Shown here piece by piece: positions 24,084 through 32,346 of a stretch of DNA of 64,000 nt (position 1 is the first letter of the stretch; the number at the start of each line of letters is the position of its first letter). The notes under the pieces were generated by a model. The model was not told the origin of the DNA. It made no database searches and saw only the letters and a list, made by a program, of their open reading frames with translations. The DNA lies in the NCBI GenBank assembly GCA_963706555.1, contig OY970164.1:496001-560000 (forward strand). The letters are read 5' to 3'. This stretch comes from Bog-473 sp963706555 (GTDB lineage Bacteria; Actinomycetota; Acidimicrobiia; Acidimicrobiales; RAAP-2). Made by a program: the position numbers and the translations under genes.

Positions 24084-24146
24084 ATGACCTCTTGTTCGGC
24101 GGACGTCGCTCCACCTGCTCACCCGACTGCGATTGGTCGTTGGTGA
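24084..24146 (+). CDS. 20-aa leader ORF overlapping the FabH-like start
   Basis: ATG 24084 sits at leaderless spacing (6 nt) after TACGCT. It encodes MTSCSADVAPPAHPTAIGRW and stops at TGA 24144-24146, which overlaps the GTG start (24143) of the FabH-like gene as GTGA. It may couple translation of the next gene. There is no independent evidence of expression, and an indel could also explain it. Confidence 0.35.
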   Translation: MTSCSADVAPPAHPTAIGRW

Positions 24147-25135
24147 GCGAACGTGGCTGTGTCATTACCGGGTGGGGCGCCGCACTCCCCCCCACGGTGG
24201 TCAGCAACAAGGATCTGGAGTCCATCCTGGACACGAGCGACCAGTGGATCGTCGAGCGTTCCGGCGTGCGCACGCGGCGCGTCGCCACGGGACCCTTCGT
24301 CTCGCCCGCCCCGGACGTCCACCCATCGGGCGGTCTCGGCACCACCGCGACCCTGGCCATAGAGGCGGGGCGACAGGCAATCGCAACCGCGCAGGTAGCG
24401 CCCGGCGAGATCGACTTCGTGCTGCTGTGCACGACCACCCCGGATCAGGTGATGCCCGGCACCTCCTCGGTCGTCGCCGGTGCGCTCGGGATCACCGGTG
24501 GAGCGGTCGATCTCAATGCGGCATGCGCCGGCTTCACCTACGGCTTGATCACCGCGGCCGGCATGTTGTCGACGGGTGCCCGCAAGGTCCTCCTGATCGG
24601 GGCCGAGACGATGACACGGACCCTCAACTGGGAAGATCGCACGAACGCCTTTCTCTTTGCAGATGGGGCGGGCGCGCTCGTCCTCGAAGCGGTGAGCGGG
24701 CCCGGCTCGCTTCTCGCGTGGGATGCCGGCGTGGACGGCTCCCTGGTCAACCTCCTCTACGTGGACCATGGCGAGGGGATGGTCATGCGGGGCCAGGAGG
24801 TCTTCCGCAAGGCCGTCAGGGCTGCGGTCGAATCGGCCAATGCGGCGCTGCAGCTGGCGAAGGTCGAGGCAGCGGACGTAGCGCTCTTTGTCCCCCATCA
24901 GGCCAATCAACGGATAATGGAGGCCATCGCCGATCGGATCGGCATCTCCAACGACCGGATCGCGTCGGTGGTCGAATGGACGGGCAACACGAGTTCAGCG
25001 TCCATTCCCCTGGCACTGGTCGACGCGATCAGTCAGGGACGCCTGCACCCCGGGGATGCAGTCCTGTTCGTGGGCTTCGGCGCCGGCATGACGTGGGCCT
25101 CGGTCGTGTGGCGTTGGCAGTCGCCCCATCCCTGA
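24143..25135 (+). CDS. 3-oxoacyl-ACP synthase III (FabH-like)
   Basis: A 330-residue thiolase-fold condensing enzyme. The catalytic triad of KAS III is visible: Cys128 in NAACAGFTYGL, His in FVPHQANQRI and Asn in WTGNTSSASIPLAL. It would condense an acyl-CoA with malonyl-ACP. In actinobacteria, FabH paralogues outside the fab cluster often serve branched-lipid, polyketide or olefin synthesis; no acyl carrier protein gene is nearby, so its role is open. GTG 24143 is chosen because SERGCVITGWGAALP is the expected N-terminus. A short upstream ORF overlaps it. Acetolactate synthase follows 48 nt later with its own promoter box. Confidence 0.88.
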   Translation: MSERGCVITGWGAALPPTVVSNKDLESILDTSDQWIVERSGVRTRRVATGPFVSPAPDVHPSGGLGTTATLAIEAGRQAIATAQVAPGEIDFVLLCTTTPDQVMPGTSSVVAGALGITGGAVDLNAACAGFTYGLITAAGMLSTGARKVLLIGAETMTRTLNWEDRTNAFLFADGAGALVLEAVSGPGSLLAWDAGVDGSLVNLLYVDHGEGMVMRGQEVFRKAVRAAVESANAALQLAKVEAADVALFVPHQANQRIMEAIADRIGISNDRIASVVEWTGNTSSASIPLALVDAISQGRLHPGDAVLFVGFGAGMTWASVVWRWQSPHP

Positions 25136-25171
25136 GGGAGGGTCGGCCGGGGGTAGTGCGTTTCCTTTCGC

Positions 25172-25177
25172 TACGCT
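25172..25177 (+). promoter_or_regulatory. -10 box of the acetolactate synthase gene (leaderless)
   Basis: TACGCT, 6 nt, then GTG 25184. Confidence 0.45.
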
Positions 25178-25183
25178 CCCAGC

Positions 25184-26842
25184 GTGGCCGAAGAGCAAGG
25201 GCGAGTCGCCGATCTGCTCGTTCGCTGCCTCGTGAACGAAGGTGTCACATGCATCTTCGGCGTGCCAGGTGAGGAAAACATCCGGTTCACCGATGCCGTG
25301 TCGCGGTCGTCCATTCGCTACGTCCTGGTCCGCCACGAACAAGCGGCGTCGTTCATGGCCGAGATCCACGGCCGCCTCACCGGCCGCGCCGGCGTCTGCT
25401 CATCCACCTTGGGTCCGGGAGCGATAAATCTCCTCCTCGGAACAGCCGATGCCAACAGCAACAGCACTCCCCTCGTGGCCATCTCCGCACAAGTGGGCTT
25501 GCACCGCATCTACAAGGAGTCGCATCAGAGCGTCGACTTGGTTGCGATGTTCACCCCCGTCACCAAATGGGCTGACATGGTCCTCACCGCAGGGGCGGTG
25601 CCCGAGATGGTGCGCAAGGCCTTCAAGGTTGCGCACACCGAACGCCCCGGGGCGGTCTTTCTCGCGGTGCCTGAAGACGTGGAAGCTCTCATCGTCAGGG
25701 AGGACGCAAGACCTCTTCCCGTCAATATCCCGCGCCCGGACGAGCCCTCTCCGTCGCAAATCGCACGCGCGGCAGCGGTGCTCGATGCGAGCAAGCGACC
25801 GATCGTGCTCGCCGGCCACGGCGCGGCACGGAGCGGGGCGGCGGATGCCCTGATCCGCTTCTCCGAGCTTTTGGGACTCCCGGTCGCGACCAGCTTCCAT
25901 GGAAAGGGCGTGTTCCCCGACGACCATCCCAACGCCCTCGGCGCTGTGGGCTTCATGAGCCACGACTATGTCAACTTCGGTTTCGATGAGGCCGACGCGA
26001 TCATCAGCGTGGGCTACGAGCTCCAGGAATTCGATCCACAGCGGATCAACCCCCATGCAGACAAGCGGATCATTCATCTGAGCCGGTTTCCGGCCGAGGT
26101 CGACGCGCACTATGACGTCGAGGTCGGGGTCCAAGCGGATATCAGCCGGACGCTCGACGCCTTGGGCGTCGCCACCAGGCGCCGGTTCGAACCGGGTACC
26201 AGCGGCGAGAAGATCCGCCGCCTGCTGACCGATGACCTCACTCGGGGTGCTCTCGACGACAGCTTCCCCCTCAAACCGCAACGGATCGTGGCCGACACCC
26301 GCTCCGCTCTCGGTCAGGCGGACATCGTCCTCGCCGACACGGGCGCTGTGAAGATGTGGATGGCCCGTCTCTACCCCACGTACGAACCCAACACGTGCCT
26401 GGTGTCCAATGGGCTGTCGACCATGGGCTTCGCTCTCCCCGGCGCGATCGCGGCCAAACTGGCGGCGCCGGACCGCAGGGTCCTCGCCGCAATCGGTGAC
26501 GGCGCGTTCCTCATGAACTCCCAGGAGATAGAGACTGCCGTGCGCGAGCGGATCCCACTCACCGTGTTGATCTGGCAGGACGATGCCTACGGGCTCATCA
26601 AGTGGAAGATGGAGCTCGAGATAGGCCACAACGTGGCGACCGACTTCACGAATCCCGATTTCGTCGCGTACGCCCAGAGTTTCGGCGCGCGCGGCTACCA
26701 GGTGCGCGAGGCGAGCGAGCTTCTCCCCATACTCAACGAAGCGTTGGCCGAGGACGTGGTTTCCGTGATTGCCTGCCCGGTCGACTACTCCGAGAATCTT
26801 CGGCTCACCGCCAGACTTGGTGACCTCGCCGGGCCGTTCTGA
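25184..26842 (+). CDS. alsS: acetolactate synthase, catabolic type
   Basis: A 552-residue thiamine-diphosphate enzyme joining two pyruvates to 2-acetolactate. The N-terminal PYR domain has the cofactor Glu52 (VRHEQAASFMAE) and FGVPGEENI. A central domain follows, then the C-terminal PP domain with GDGAFLMNSQE and IWQDDAYGLIKW. The ending PVDYSENLRLTARLG resembles the catabolic AlsS group rather than the anabolic IlvB group. No regulatory subunit (ilvN/ilvH) or acetolactate decarboxylase is adjacent, which also fits a stand-alone catabolic or overflow enzyme. Other pyruvate-decarboxylase-like activities cannot be excluded. GTG 25184 follows TACGCT at 6 nt. Confidence 0.85.
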   Translation: MAEEQGRVADLLVRCLVNEGVTCIFGVPGEENIRFTDAVSRSSIRYVLVRHEQAASFMAEIHGRLTGRAGVCSSTLGPGAINLLLGTADANSNSTPLVAISAQVGLHRIYKESHQSVDLVAMFTPVTKWADMVLTAGAVPEMVRKAFKVAHTERPGAVFLAVPEDVEALIVREDARPLPVNIPRPDEPSPSQIARAAAVLDASKRPIVLAGHGAARSGAADALIRFSELLGLPVATSFHGKGVFPDDHPNALGAVGFMSHDYVNFGFDEADAIISVGYELQEFDPQRINPHADKRIIHLSRFPAEVDAHYDVEVGVQADISRTLDALGVATRRRFEPGTSGEKIRRLLTDDLTRGALDDSFPLKPQRIVADTRSALGQADIVLADTGAVKMWMARLYPTYEPNTCLVSNGLSTMGFALPGAIAAKLAAPDRRVLAAIGDGAFLMNSQEIETAVRERIPLTVLIWQDDAYGLIKWKMELEIGHNVATDFTNPDFVAYAQSFGARGYQVREASELLPILNEALAEDVVSVIACPVDYSENLRLTARLGDLAGPF

Positions 26843-26877
26843 ACGTAGCCCCGGTTCTCGACGTCCGTCCCGGTGGC

Positions 26878-27372
26878 CTATTGCGGATGCCCCGGCGAAA
26901 AGTCCGCCGCATCGGCCTTGGTCAGTCGACCGGGGTGCGCGCCACCCCCTCCGTCGACCACGGTGATGAGAAACGCTTCATGATCGCCACCACTCATGCG
27001 ATCGATGACCGCGCCTTCGACCCATGCTGCGCACTCGGCGAGGATTGGTGCTCCGGTCGCACCTCGCGTCCACCGAACACGCGCGAACTTGTCGATGACG
27101 TCGCCCGTCTGCTCCCCGAAGAGTGAAGCCGTGTCCCGCTGGTCCGCGCCGAGCAGGTGGAGACCCAGGCCGGGCGACGTCAAGGCCACACCGAAAGTGT
27201 GGTTGATCTTCGACACACAGACGATGAAGCGCACAGGATCGATGCTCGCTTGTGTCACGAAGCCGGCGAGGCACCCACTGGGTTCGTCGTTCGCACACGC
27301 TGTCACGACATAGAGCGAATAATCGGTTGACCGCACGAGCGATTCGGATGAAGCCTTGTCGTCCTCAGGCAT
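26878..27372 (-). CDS. flavin reductase-like (FMN-binding split barrel) protein
   Basis: A 164-residue protein of the flavin reductase-like domain family (short-chain component of two-component monooxygenases). Typical segments are STDYSLYVVTACANDEPSGCLAGFVTQASIDPVRFIVCVSKINHTF and LGLHLLGADQRD. These families bind FMN and reduce it with NAD(P)H or act as oxidases. No partner monooxygenase is adjacent. ATG 27372 is chosen although the frame is open much further; the extra upstream codons are antisense to the patatin gene and look non-coding. A GTG two codons upstream is an alternative. Confidence 0.8.
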   Translation of the reverse strand: MPEDDKASSESLVRSTDYSLYVVTACANDEPSGCLAGFVTQASIDPVRFIVCVSKINHTFGVALTSPGLGLHLLGADQRDTASLFGEQTGDVIDKFARVRWTRGATGAPILAECAAWVEGAVIDRMSGGDHEAFLITVVDGGGGAHPGRLTKADAADFSPGHPQ

Positions 27373-27507
27373 GAACACCCACGTTGCTGATGTACCCGGC
27401 TCCCGATGGCCTGAAACCAGGACTGCGTGGCCGGTCGACGTGTCCCGCACGTGACCCTCATTCCACGCTGCCACGGGTCGCTGCGCTGGGCAACCGGATA
27501 TCGGGCA

Positions 27508-27513
27508 TAACCT
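27508..27513 (+). promoter_or_regulatory. -10 box of the patatin gene (leaderless)
   Basis: TAACCT, 6 nt, then ATG 27520. Confidence 0.45.
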
Positions 27514-27519
27514 CGTCCG

Positions 27520-28350
27520 ATGGCATCCACGGGTCCTACGGCGTTCGTGTTCGGCGGCGGCGGTATTCTCGGCGCAGCTGAAGTGGGCATGCTGCGCGCG
27601 CTCTTCGAGCGCAACATCGTCCCGGACCTGATCGTCGGGTCGAGCGTGGGCGCTCTCAATGGCGCATTTGTCGCCGCTGAGCCTTCCCTCGAGTCGGTCG
27701 ACCGCATGGTCAACGTGTGGACGGGGCTGTCCGAGCGAGGTGTGTTCGGCGGATCCGTGTTCGGCCAGCTCGGTACGCTCGCTCGCCACGGGACGCATCT
27801 GCACAGCAACGACAGTCTCCGTCAGTTGATCGAAGGCGAGCTCGGCCCGATCGAGTTCAACGACCTCGCGGTTCGATTCGAATGTGTTGCAGCATCCATC
27901 GAGCGCGCCACGGCCACCTGGTTCTCCTCAGGGTTGGTGACACCGGCCGTTCTCGCGTCGTGTGCGGTTCCAGGCCTGCTGCCGGCAGTCGAGATCGGCG
28001 GCGAGCACTATTTCGACGGCGGACTTGTCCGCTCCGTTCCGATCGGACGAGCGGCCGAGTTGGGCGCCACAAGGATCTTCGTGCTCCATGTGGGCCGTCT
28101 CGAGCAGCCGCTGAAGCCGCCCACACGACCATGGCAAGTTGCGGTGGTCGCCTTCGAGATCGCGCGGCGCCATCAGTTCGGCGAAGAGCTCGCGAGCCTC
28201 GCACAAGCGGTTGACGTCAACGTCCTGCCGAGCGGTTCCACCCCGCCCGCCCTCTCCATGCGTTATCGGTCCACCTCTGGCGTGAGGGGAAGGATTGACG
28301 CTGCCTATGCGGCGACCGCCGACTATCTCGACGCAAAGTCACTCCCCTAG
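27520..28350 (+). CDS. patatin-like phospholipase
   Basis: A 276-residue soluble acyl hydrolase of the patatin/RssA type. It has the oxyanion-hole glycines GGGGILG (12-18), nucleophile Ser42 in GSSVG and the dyad Asp in YFDGGLVRS. These proteins use a Ser-Asp dyad to release fatty acid from phospholipids or other lipids. The next gene, an acyltransferase, begins 12 nt downstream, so the two could form a lipid deacylation/reacylation pair. Length is at the short end, with a single catalytic domain and no cyclic-nucleotide domain. The start is fixed by TAACCT 6 nt before the ATG. Confidence 0.9.
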   Translation: MASTGPTAFVFGGGGILGAAEVGMLRALFERNIVPDLIVGSSVGALNGAFVAAEPSLESVDRMVNVWTGLSERGVFGGSVFGQLGTLARHGTHLHSNDSLRQLIEGELGPIEFNDLAVRFECVAASIERATATWFSSGLVTPAVLASCAVPGLLPAVEIGGEHYFDGGLVRSVPIGRAAELGATRIFVLHVGRLEQPLKPPTRPWQVAVVAFEIARRHQFGEELASLAQAVDVNVLPSGSTPPALSMRYRSTSGVRGRIDAAYAATADYLDAKSLP

Positions 28351-28361
28351 CGCACCTCTCG

Positions 28362-29396
28362 ATGCCCCCCGCCCTGCGTTCGCGCCTGGTTCGCCGCCTT
28401 CTCCTGCCCGTGGACATCGCGGTGCTGATCGTGCTGGCGGCCGTCTTCGCCGTGGGGGTTGTCATTGGCGCCCTGGTCGCCCCGCTGGTCGCACGGCGGC
28501 GGATCCTTCGCCTTTGCGCTTTCGCCCTGAGCTACACGTTCGTTGAGCTCATCGCGCTGCTGACCGCAGGTCTCCTCTGGCTGCGGCATGCGATCGCGTC
28601 CCTGTTGCGTCGGGAAAGCCGCCGGGAGTGGGTCATCGCCAATGAGGCCCTCCTCGCCTGGGCGCTCGGAACGGTCCTGCGCGCTGCGCACCGATGCCTC
28701 GGATTCCACGTCGTCGTGGTCGATTCGTCGGATGCGACGCAGCTCTCGGGGACGGATCCCGTACTCGTCCTCGCCCGACACGGGGGCCCGGGCGACTCGT
28801 TCGCGTTGGTCCATCTGCTGTTGACCAGGTACCACCGCAGTGTACGTATCGTCCTCAAGGACATCCTTCAGCTGGACCCCCTCATCGATGTGCTCTTACA
28901 TCGCCTCGGTTGCTGCTTCTTGGCGTCCCCCTCAGGCGATGGGACGGACATGCGTGAAAAGGTGGCGGCGATGACGGCGTCCCTCACTCAGCGCGAGGCT
29001 CTCCTGCTGTTCCCCGAGGGAGCGAATTGGACACCGCACCGACGTCTGCGTGCCATCAGGCGCTTGCGTCGCGACCACAAATCGGAGTCAGCCCGCGCTG
29101 CGGCGTTGATGACCAACGTTCTGCCCCCGCGTCCGGGCGGCGTCCTGGCCGGTCTCGACGCTCGCCCCGACCTGCCCGTGGTCGTCGTCGCCCACGCCGG
29201 GTTGGACAAGGTCGTCACCGCTCGGCAGGCGTGGGGTGAACTTCCCATCACGACGCCGATGACGGTACGGGCATGGCCGACGGCCGAAGTCCCAAAGGGT
29301 GAGGAAGCGCGGCTGGCCTGGCTCACGCTGGAATGGGCCGTCGTCGACGAGTGGGTCGACGCCTTTCATGCCGGGGTCCCGCCCAAAGGGGGTTGA
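28362..29396 (+). CDS. membrane acyltransferase, PlsC/LPLAT-like
   Basis: A 344-residue protein with two N-terminal hydrophobic segments (about residues 15-45 and 50-75), then a lysophospholipid acyltransferase-like domain. The H-x4-D catalytic motif is LARHGGPGDS, and the acyl/phosphate-binding block appears as LLLFPEGANWTP. It would transfer an acyl chain to a lysophospholipid or related acceptor at the inner membrane. The glycines inside HGGPGD differ from the more common NHxSxxD of PlsC, so the acceptor may be unusual. It is coupled to the patatin gene, with 12 nt between them. Confidence 0.78.
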   Translation: MPPALRSRLVRRLLLPVDIAVLIVLAAVFAVGVVIGALVAPLVARRRILRLCAFALSYTFVELIALLTAGLLWLRHAIASLLRRESRREWVIANEALLAWALGTVLRAAHRCLGFHVVVVDSSDATQLSGTDPVLVLARHGGPGDSFALVHLLLTRYHRSVRIVLKDILQLDPLIDVLLHRLGCCFLASPSGDGTDMREKVAAMTASLTQREALLLFPEGANWTPHRRLRAIRRLRRDHKSESARAAALMTNVLPPRPGGVLAGLDARPDLPVVVVAHAGLDKVVTARQAWGELPITTPMTVRAWPTAEVPKGEEARLAWLTLEWAVVDEWVDAFHAGVPPKGG

Positions 29397-29494
29397 GGCC
29401 ACCACATCGGTTGGCGCCCGGCTGAACGACTCCGTCGTCCACTCGGTTATGTGGCGCCCTCTTCGGGTACGTGAGACCCACGGAGGAAGAGGGT

Positions 29495-30553
29495 ATGCGT
29501 CCACTCGAGAAGACGATGCGGCGAATCGACGTCGCACAACAACGATTCGGGCCCGCCGCCGTCGTCATCGGCGTCATGAAGAAATTCGGTGACGACAATG
29601 CCGGCATCCTCGTCGCCAACCTCGCCTTCTCGGCCTTCTTGTGCGTGTTTCCGCTCCTGCTTCTTCTGGTGACCGTGCTCAACATCGTGTTGGCGCACGA
29701 TCCCGGGGCGCGATCCTCCCTCCTTCACTCGACCTTGCACGAGTTCCCCGTCGTCGGCAATCAACTCGGGAGCCAGATCCATGGTCTGCAGCGAAGTTCG
29801 GTGATCGGGCTCGTCGTGGGTCTCCTGGCTCTTTTCTGGGGAAGCACCGGTCTCGCGCAATCCGGGCTCTTCTCGATGTCCCAGGTCTGGAACCTGCCGG
29901 GAGCCGACCGACCGAATTTCGTCACGCGCCTCGGCCGCAGTTTCGTCTTTCTCCTTGTCCTCGGGTCGGGACTCGTCGTGACGACCGCTCTTGCCGGGTT
30001 CGGCACCTTCGGGCGACACAACGTCGCTCTGGGCGTTTTCGGTGAGGCTCTCGCCATTGTGGTGAACATCGCGACATATTTCGGCGCCTTCCGGGTACTC
30101 ACCCCCAAGGTGGTGCGAAGCCGCCAACTCGTGGCCGGGGCCATTTTCGGCGGCATCGCCTGGACCATCCTCCAAGCCGTAGGCGGCTATCTGATCGGCC
30201 ATGACCTCAAGAACGACAGTACGACCTACGGCACGTTCGGGGTGGTCCTCGGGCTCGTCGCCTTCATCTACCTCGGTTCCCAACTTACGATCTACGCCGC
30301 CGAATTGAACACCGTGCTGGCTCGGCATCTCTGGCCCAGGGGTCTCGTACAGCCTCCGCTCACCGAAGCCGATCAGAAGTCACTGGCCCTTCAGGCCACC
30401 CAAAACCAGCGTCGCCCCGAGCAAGAAGTTTCGGTCGACTTCGCCACACCTGCCATGACGCAGAGCGAATGGCTGTCCTCGGGGGAGGACGATGCGGCCG
30501 GCAAGGGGGCCGAGCGCATTCATGCCGACCACGCGACCGAGCGAAATCCCTGA
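29495..30553 (+). CDS. YihY/BrkB family membrane protein
   Basis: A 352-residue protein with about six membrane segments and the family hallmarks ANLAFSAFLCVFPLLLLLVTVLN (segment 1), FWGSTGLAQSG and FIYLGSQLTIYAAELN near the last segment. The family was formerly called ribonuclease BN; it is now regarded as an inner-membrane protein of unclear transport or envelope function. A hydrophilic C-terminal tail of about 85 residues follows. ATG 29495 has GGAGGAAG 6-8 nt upstream; GTG 29471 lies before that ribosome site and was rejected. It probably follows the acyltransferase in the same transcript (98 nt gap). Confidence 0.88.
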   Translation: MRPLEKTMRRIDVAQQRFGPAAVVIGVMKKFGDDNAGILVANLAFSAFLCVFPLLLLLVTVLNIVLAHDPGARSSLLHSTLHEFPVVGNQLGSQIHGLQRSSVIGLVVGLLALFWGSTGLAQSGLFSMSQVWNLPGADRPNFVTRLGRSFVFLLVLGSGLVVTTALAGFGTFGRHNVALGVFGEALAIVVNIATYFGAFRVLTPKVVRSRQLVAGAIFGGIAWTILQAVGGYLIGHDLKNDSTTYGTFGVVLGLVAFIYLGSQLTIYAAELNTVLARHLWPRGLVQPPLTEADQKSLALQATQNQRRPEQEVSVDFATPAMTQSEWLSSGEDDAAGKGAERIHADHATERNP

Positions 30554-30632
30554 GGAGCATTCGCCCCGAGTGCGGAGTTTCCTGTCGTGCGAGAAGCGTT
30601 TGGTGCCGCGCCGAGAGGGGTAGGAATGTTCC

Positions 30633-30797
30633 ATGATCCTTTTACTGGCACTCCTTCTCGTCCTACTTTTCTTCGGCATCGGTTTCGCCGTGCACCTGCT
30701 GTGGATCGTTGCCATCGTCTTCCTGGTGCTGTGGCTCGTCGGTGCTGCGATCGGTCGGGGTGAAACCGCCGGACGTCACCGCTTCTATCGCTGGTAG
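30633..30797 (+). CDS. 54-aa hydrophobic membrane protein
   Basis: A small protein: MILLLALLLVLLFFGIGF, then AVHLLWIVAIVFLVLWLVG, then a polar tail ending GRHRFYRW. Two hydrophobic stretches and an aromatic C-terminus ending in YRW match the small 'hydrophobic protein' family common in actinobacteria, often linked to stress; the function is unknown. GAGGGGTAGG lies about 8-14 nt upstream of ATG 30633. It sits 79 nt after the YihY gene and is convergent with the LigD ligase gene. Confidence 0.7.
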   Translation: MILLLALLLVLLFFGIGFAVHLLWIVAIVFLVLWLVGAAIGRGETAGRHRFYRW

Positions 30798-30813
30798 GGC
30801 CTACGAGCGGGCC

Positions 30814-32286
30814 TCAGGACTCGACCACCACGTCCTGAGGGTTCTTGTCCGGCCGCAGTCCACGCCAGACCGGATGTCGGAGGCGTAGGGACTGCGTCCA
30901 TTCGCCGAAGCGCACTTCGCCGACGAGCTCGGGCTCGACAAAATGCGCCGCCCGCTCCTTGATGTCGGACGCCGGGGTGAAGGGGTTCGTTGTTCTCGTC
31001 GACGGCCGGAGCAGTTCCATCAGGGACTCGCGGTCATGGTCCTTGAACCCGGTGCCGACCTTTCCGACGAAACGCAGTCCTTCCTCTGCTGGGACCCCGA
31101 GGAGGAGCGCACCGATGCTGCCGGCACGGCTGCCGGCGCCGTCGGTCCAACCACCGATGACGACCTCCTGGGTTCGTACGTTCTTGATCTTGATCCACGC
31201 ATCGCTCCGCTTACCCTCGACGTACCGAGAGCCGCGCTGTTTCGCAATCACCCCTTCGAGGCCGGCTTCCTTCGTCGCGTGGAGGGTGTCCTCCCCCTTG
31301 ACATCGCGGAATGAGTCTGCGGTCGCAAAGGAGGCACCCGAGAGCCCGAGGTCCTCGAGCTGCGCGCGGCGCTCGTCATAGGACTTCGCGAACAGTGGGT
31401 GACCGTCGAGATGAAGAACGTCAAAGAGCACATAACTCGCAGGAGACTCGGCGCTCTGCCTCTTGACCGCATTGGCGCTCGTCAGATGGAGGCGGTGCTG
31501 CAGGCGGCCGAAGTCGGGGGCGCCATCCTCCCCGAGAACAACGATCTCTCCGTCCAGCACGCAAGGCCGTGACCCGAGGAACTCTCCCAACTCCCGGAAC
31601 TCCGGGAACGAAGGGGTCAGATCCTTGTCATTGCGGCTCATCATCCGGATGCGCCCACCTTCGATGAACGAGATCGCCCGCACCCCGTCCCACTTGATTT
31701 CGAAGGCCCATCCCCTATCGCTCGCTGGGAGCGTTCCCGGCGTGGCCAGCATCGGTCGGACCTTCTCGGGCAGGGGGTGGAAGTCCTCCGGCGCAGGATC
31801 CATGCGATGGATCATCCAGTTCTTCCCGCCAGTGGGGAAAAGAACGTAGCGGCCTCTGACTCTGGAGCCGTGCAGCACCACCATGACCTCATCAGGGCGC
31901 CATTTCTCGACCTCGAAGTGGCCGTGATCCCAGATCTTGACCCGTCCCCCGCCATATTCTCCCGCCGGAATCTCACCCTCGAAGGATCCGTAGTCCAAGG
32001 GGTGATCTTCCGTATGGACCGCGAGGTGGTTGGATTTGGGGTCCTCCGGCACCCCCTTGGGAAGAGCCCACGAGACCAACACGCCCTCGTGCTCGAGACG
32101 GAAGTCCCAATGCAGAGCTCGGGCATGGTGCTCCTGAATGACGAACACCGGGAGATCCTTCCCCCGCCGGCTGCGGGGACGATCCCCCATGGGCTCCGGG
32201 GTCCTGGCCGCATTCCGCTTCGCCCGATACGGCTCCAGGGCGGACTTGCTCTTCTCGCCGGGTGTGCCCTTGCGCTGAGTAGCCAT
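30814..32286 (-). CDS. ligD: LigD-type DNA ligase with 3'-phosphoesterase domain
   Basis: A 490-residue NHEJ ligase. Residues about 45-165 form the 3'-phosphoesterase domain (EHHARALHWDFRLEHEG, HTEDHPLDYGSFEGEIPAGEYG). Residues about 175-490 form the ATP-dependent ligase, with adenylated Lys198 in FEIKWDGVR, VLDGEIV and SDAWIKIKNVR. In Mycobacterium LigD these domains are fused to a polymerase domain; here the polymerase is a separate gene 60 nt upstream in the same orientation, so the three activities are split over two polypeptides. Ku, the essential partner, is not in the window. The protein has a basic N-terminus. Confidence 0.93.
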   Translation of the reverse strand: MATQRKGTPGEKSKSALEPYRAKRNAARTPEPMGDRPRSRRGKDLPVFVIQEHHARALHWDFRLEHEGVLVSWALPKGVPEDPKSNHLAVHTEDHPLDYGSFEGEIPAGEYGGGRVKIWDHGHFEVEKWRPDEVMVVLHGSRVRGRYVLFPTGGKNWMIHRMDPAPEDFHPLPEKVRPMLATPGTLPASDRGWAFEIKWDGVRAISFIEGGRIRMMSRNDKDLTPSFPEFRELGEFLGSRPCVLDGEIVVLGEDGAPDFGRLQHRLHLTSANAVKRQSAESPASYVLFDVLHLDGHPLFAKSYDERRAQLEDLGLSGASFATADSFRDVKGEDTLHATKEAGLEGVIAKQRGSRYVEGKRSDAWIKIKNVRTQEVVIGGWTDGAGSRAGSIGALLLGVPAEEGLRFVGKVGTGFKDHDRESLMELLRPSTRTTNPFTPASDIKERAAHFVEPELVGEVRFGEWTQSLRLRHPVWRGLRPDKNPQDVVVES

Positions 32287-32346
32287 GAGGCATTTTGTAC
32301 CCCGCGCCCGTCGCGCGTCTGTCGGTTTGCGCCTTGGACCGGAAAT

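Noticed and set aside
24133..25272. 379-codon plus-strand frame inside the FabH-like gene
   Set aside because: Shifted frame of a clear FabH; Arg/Gly-rich shadow.
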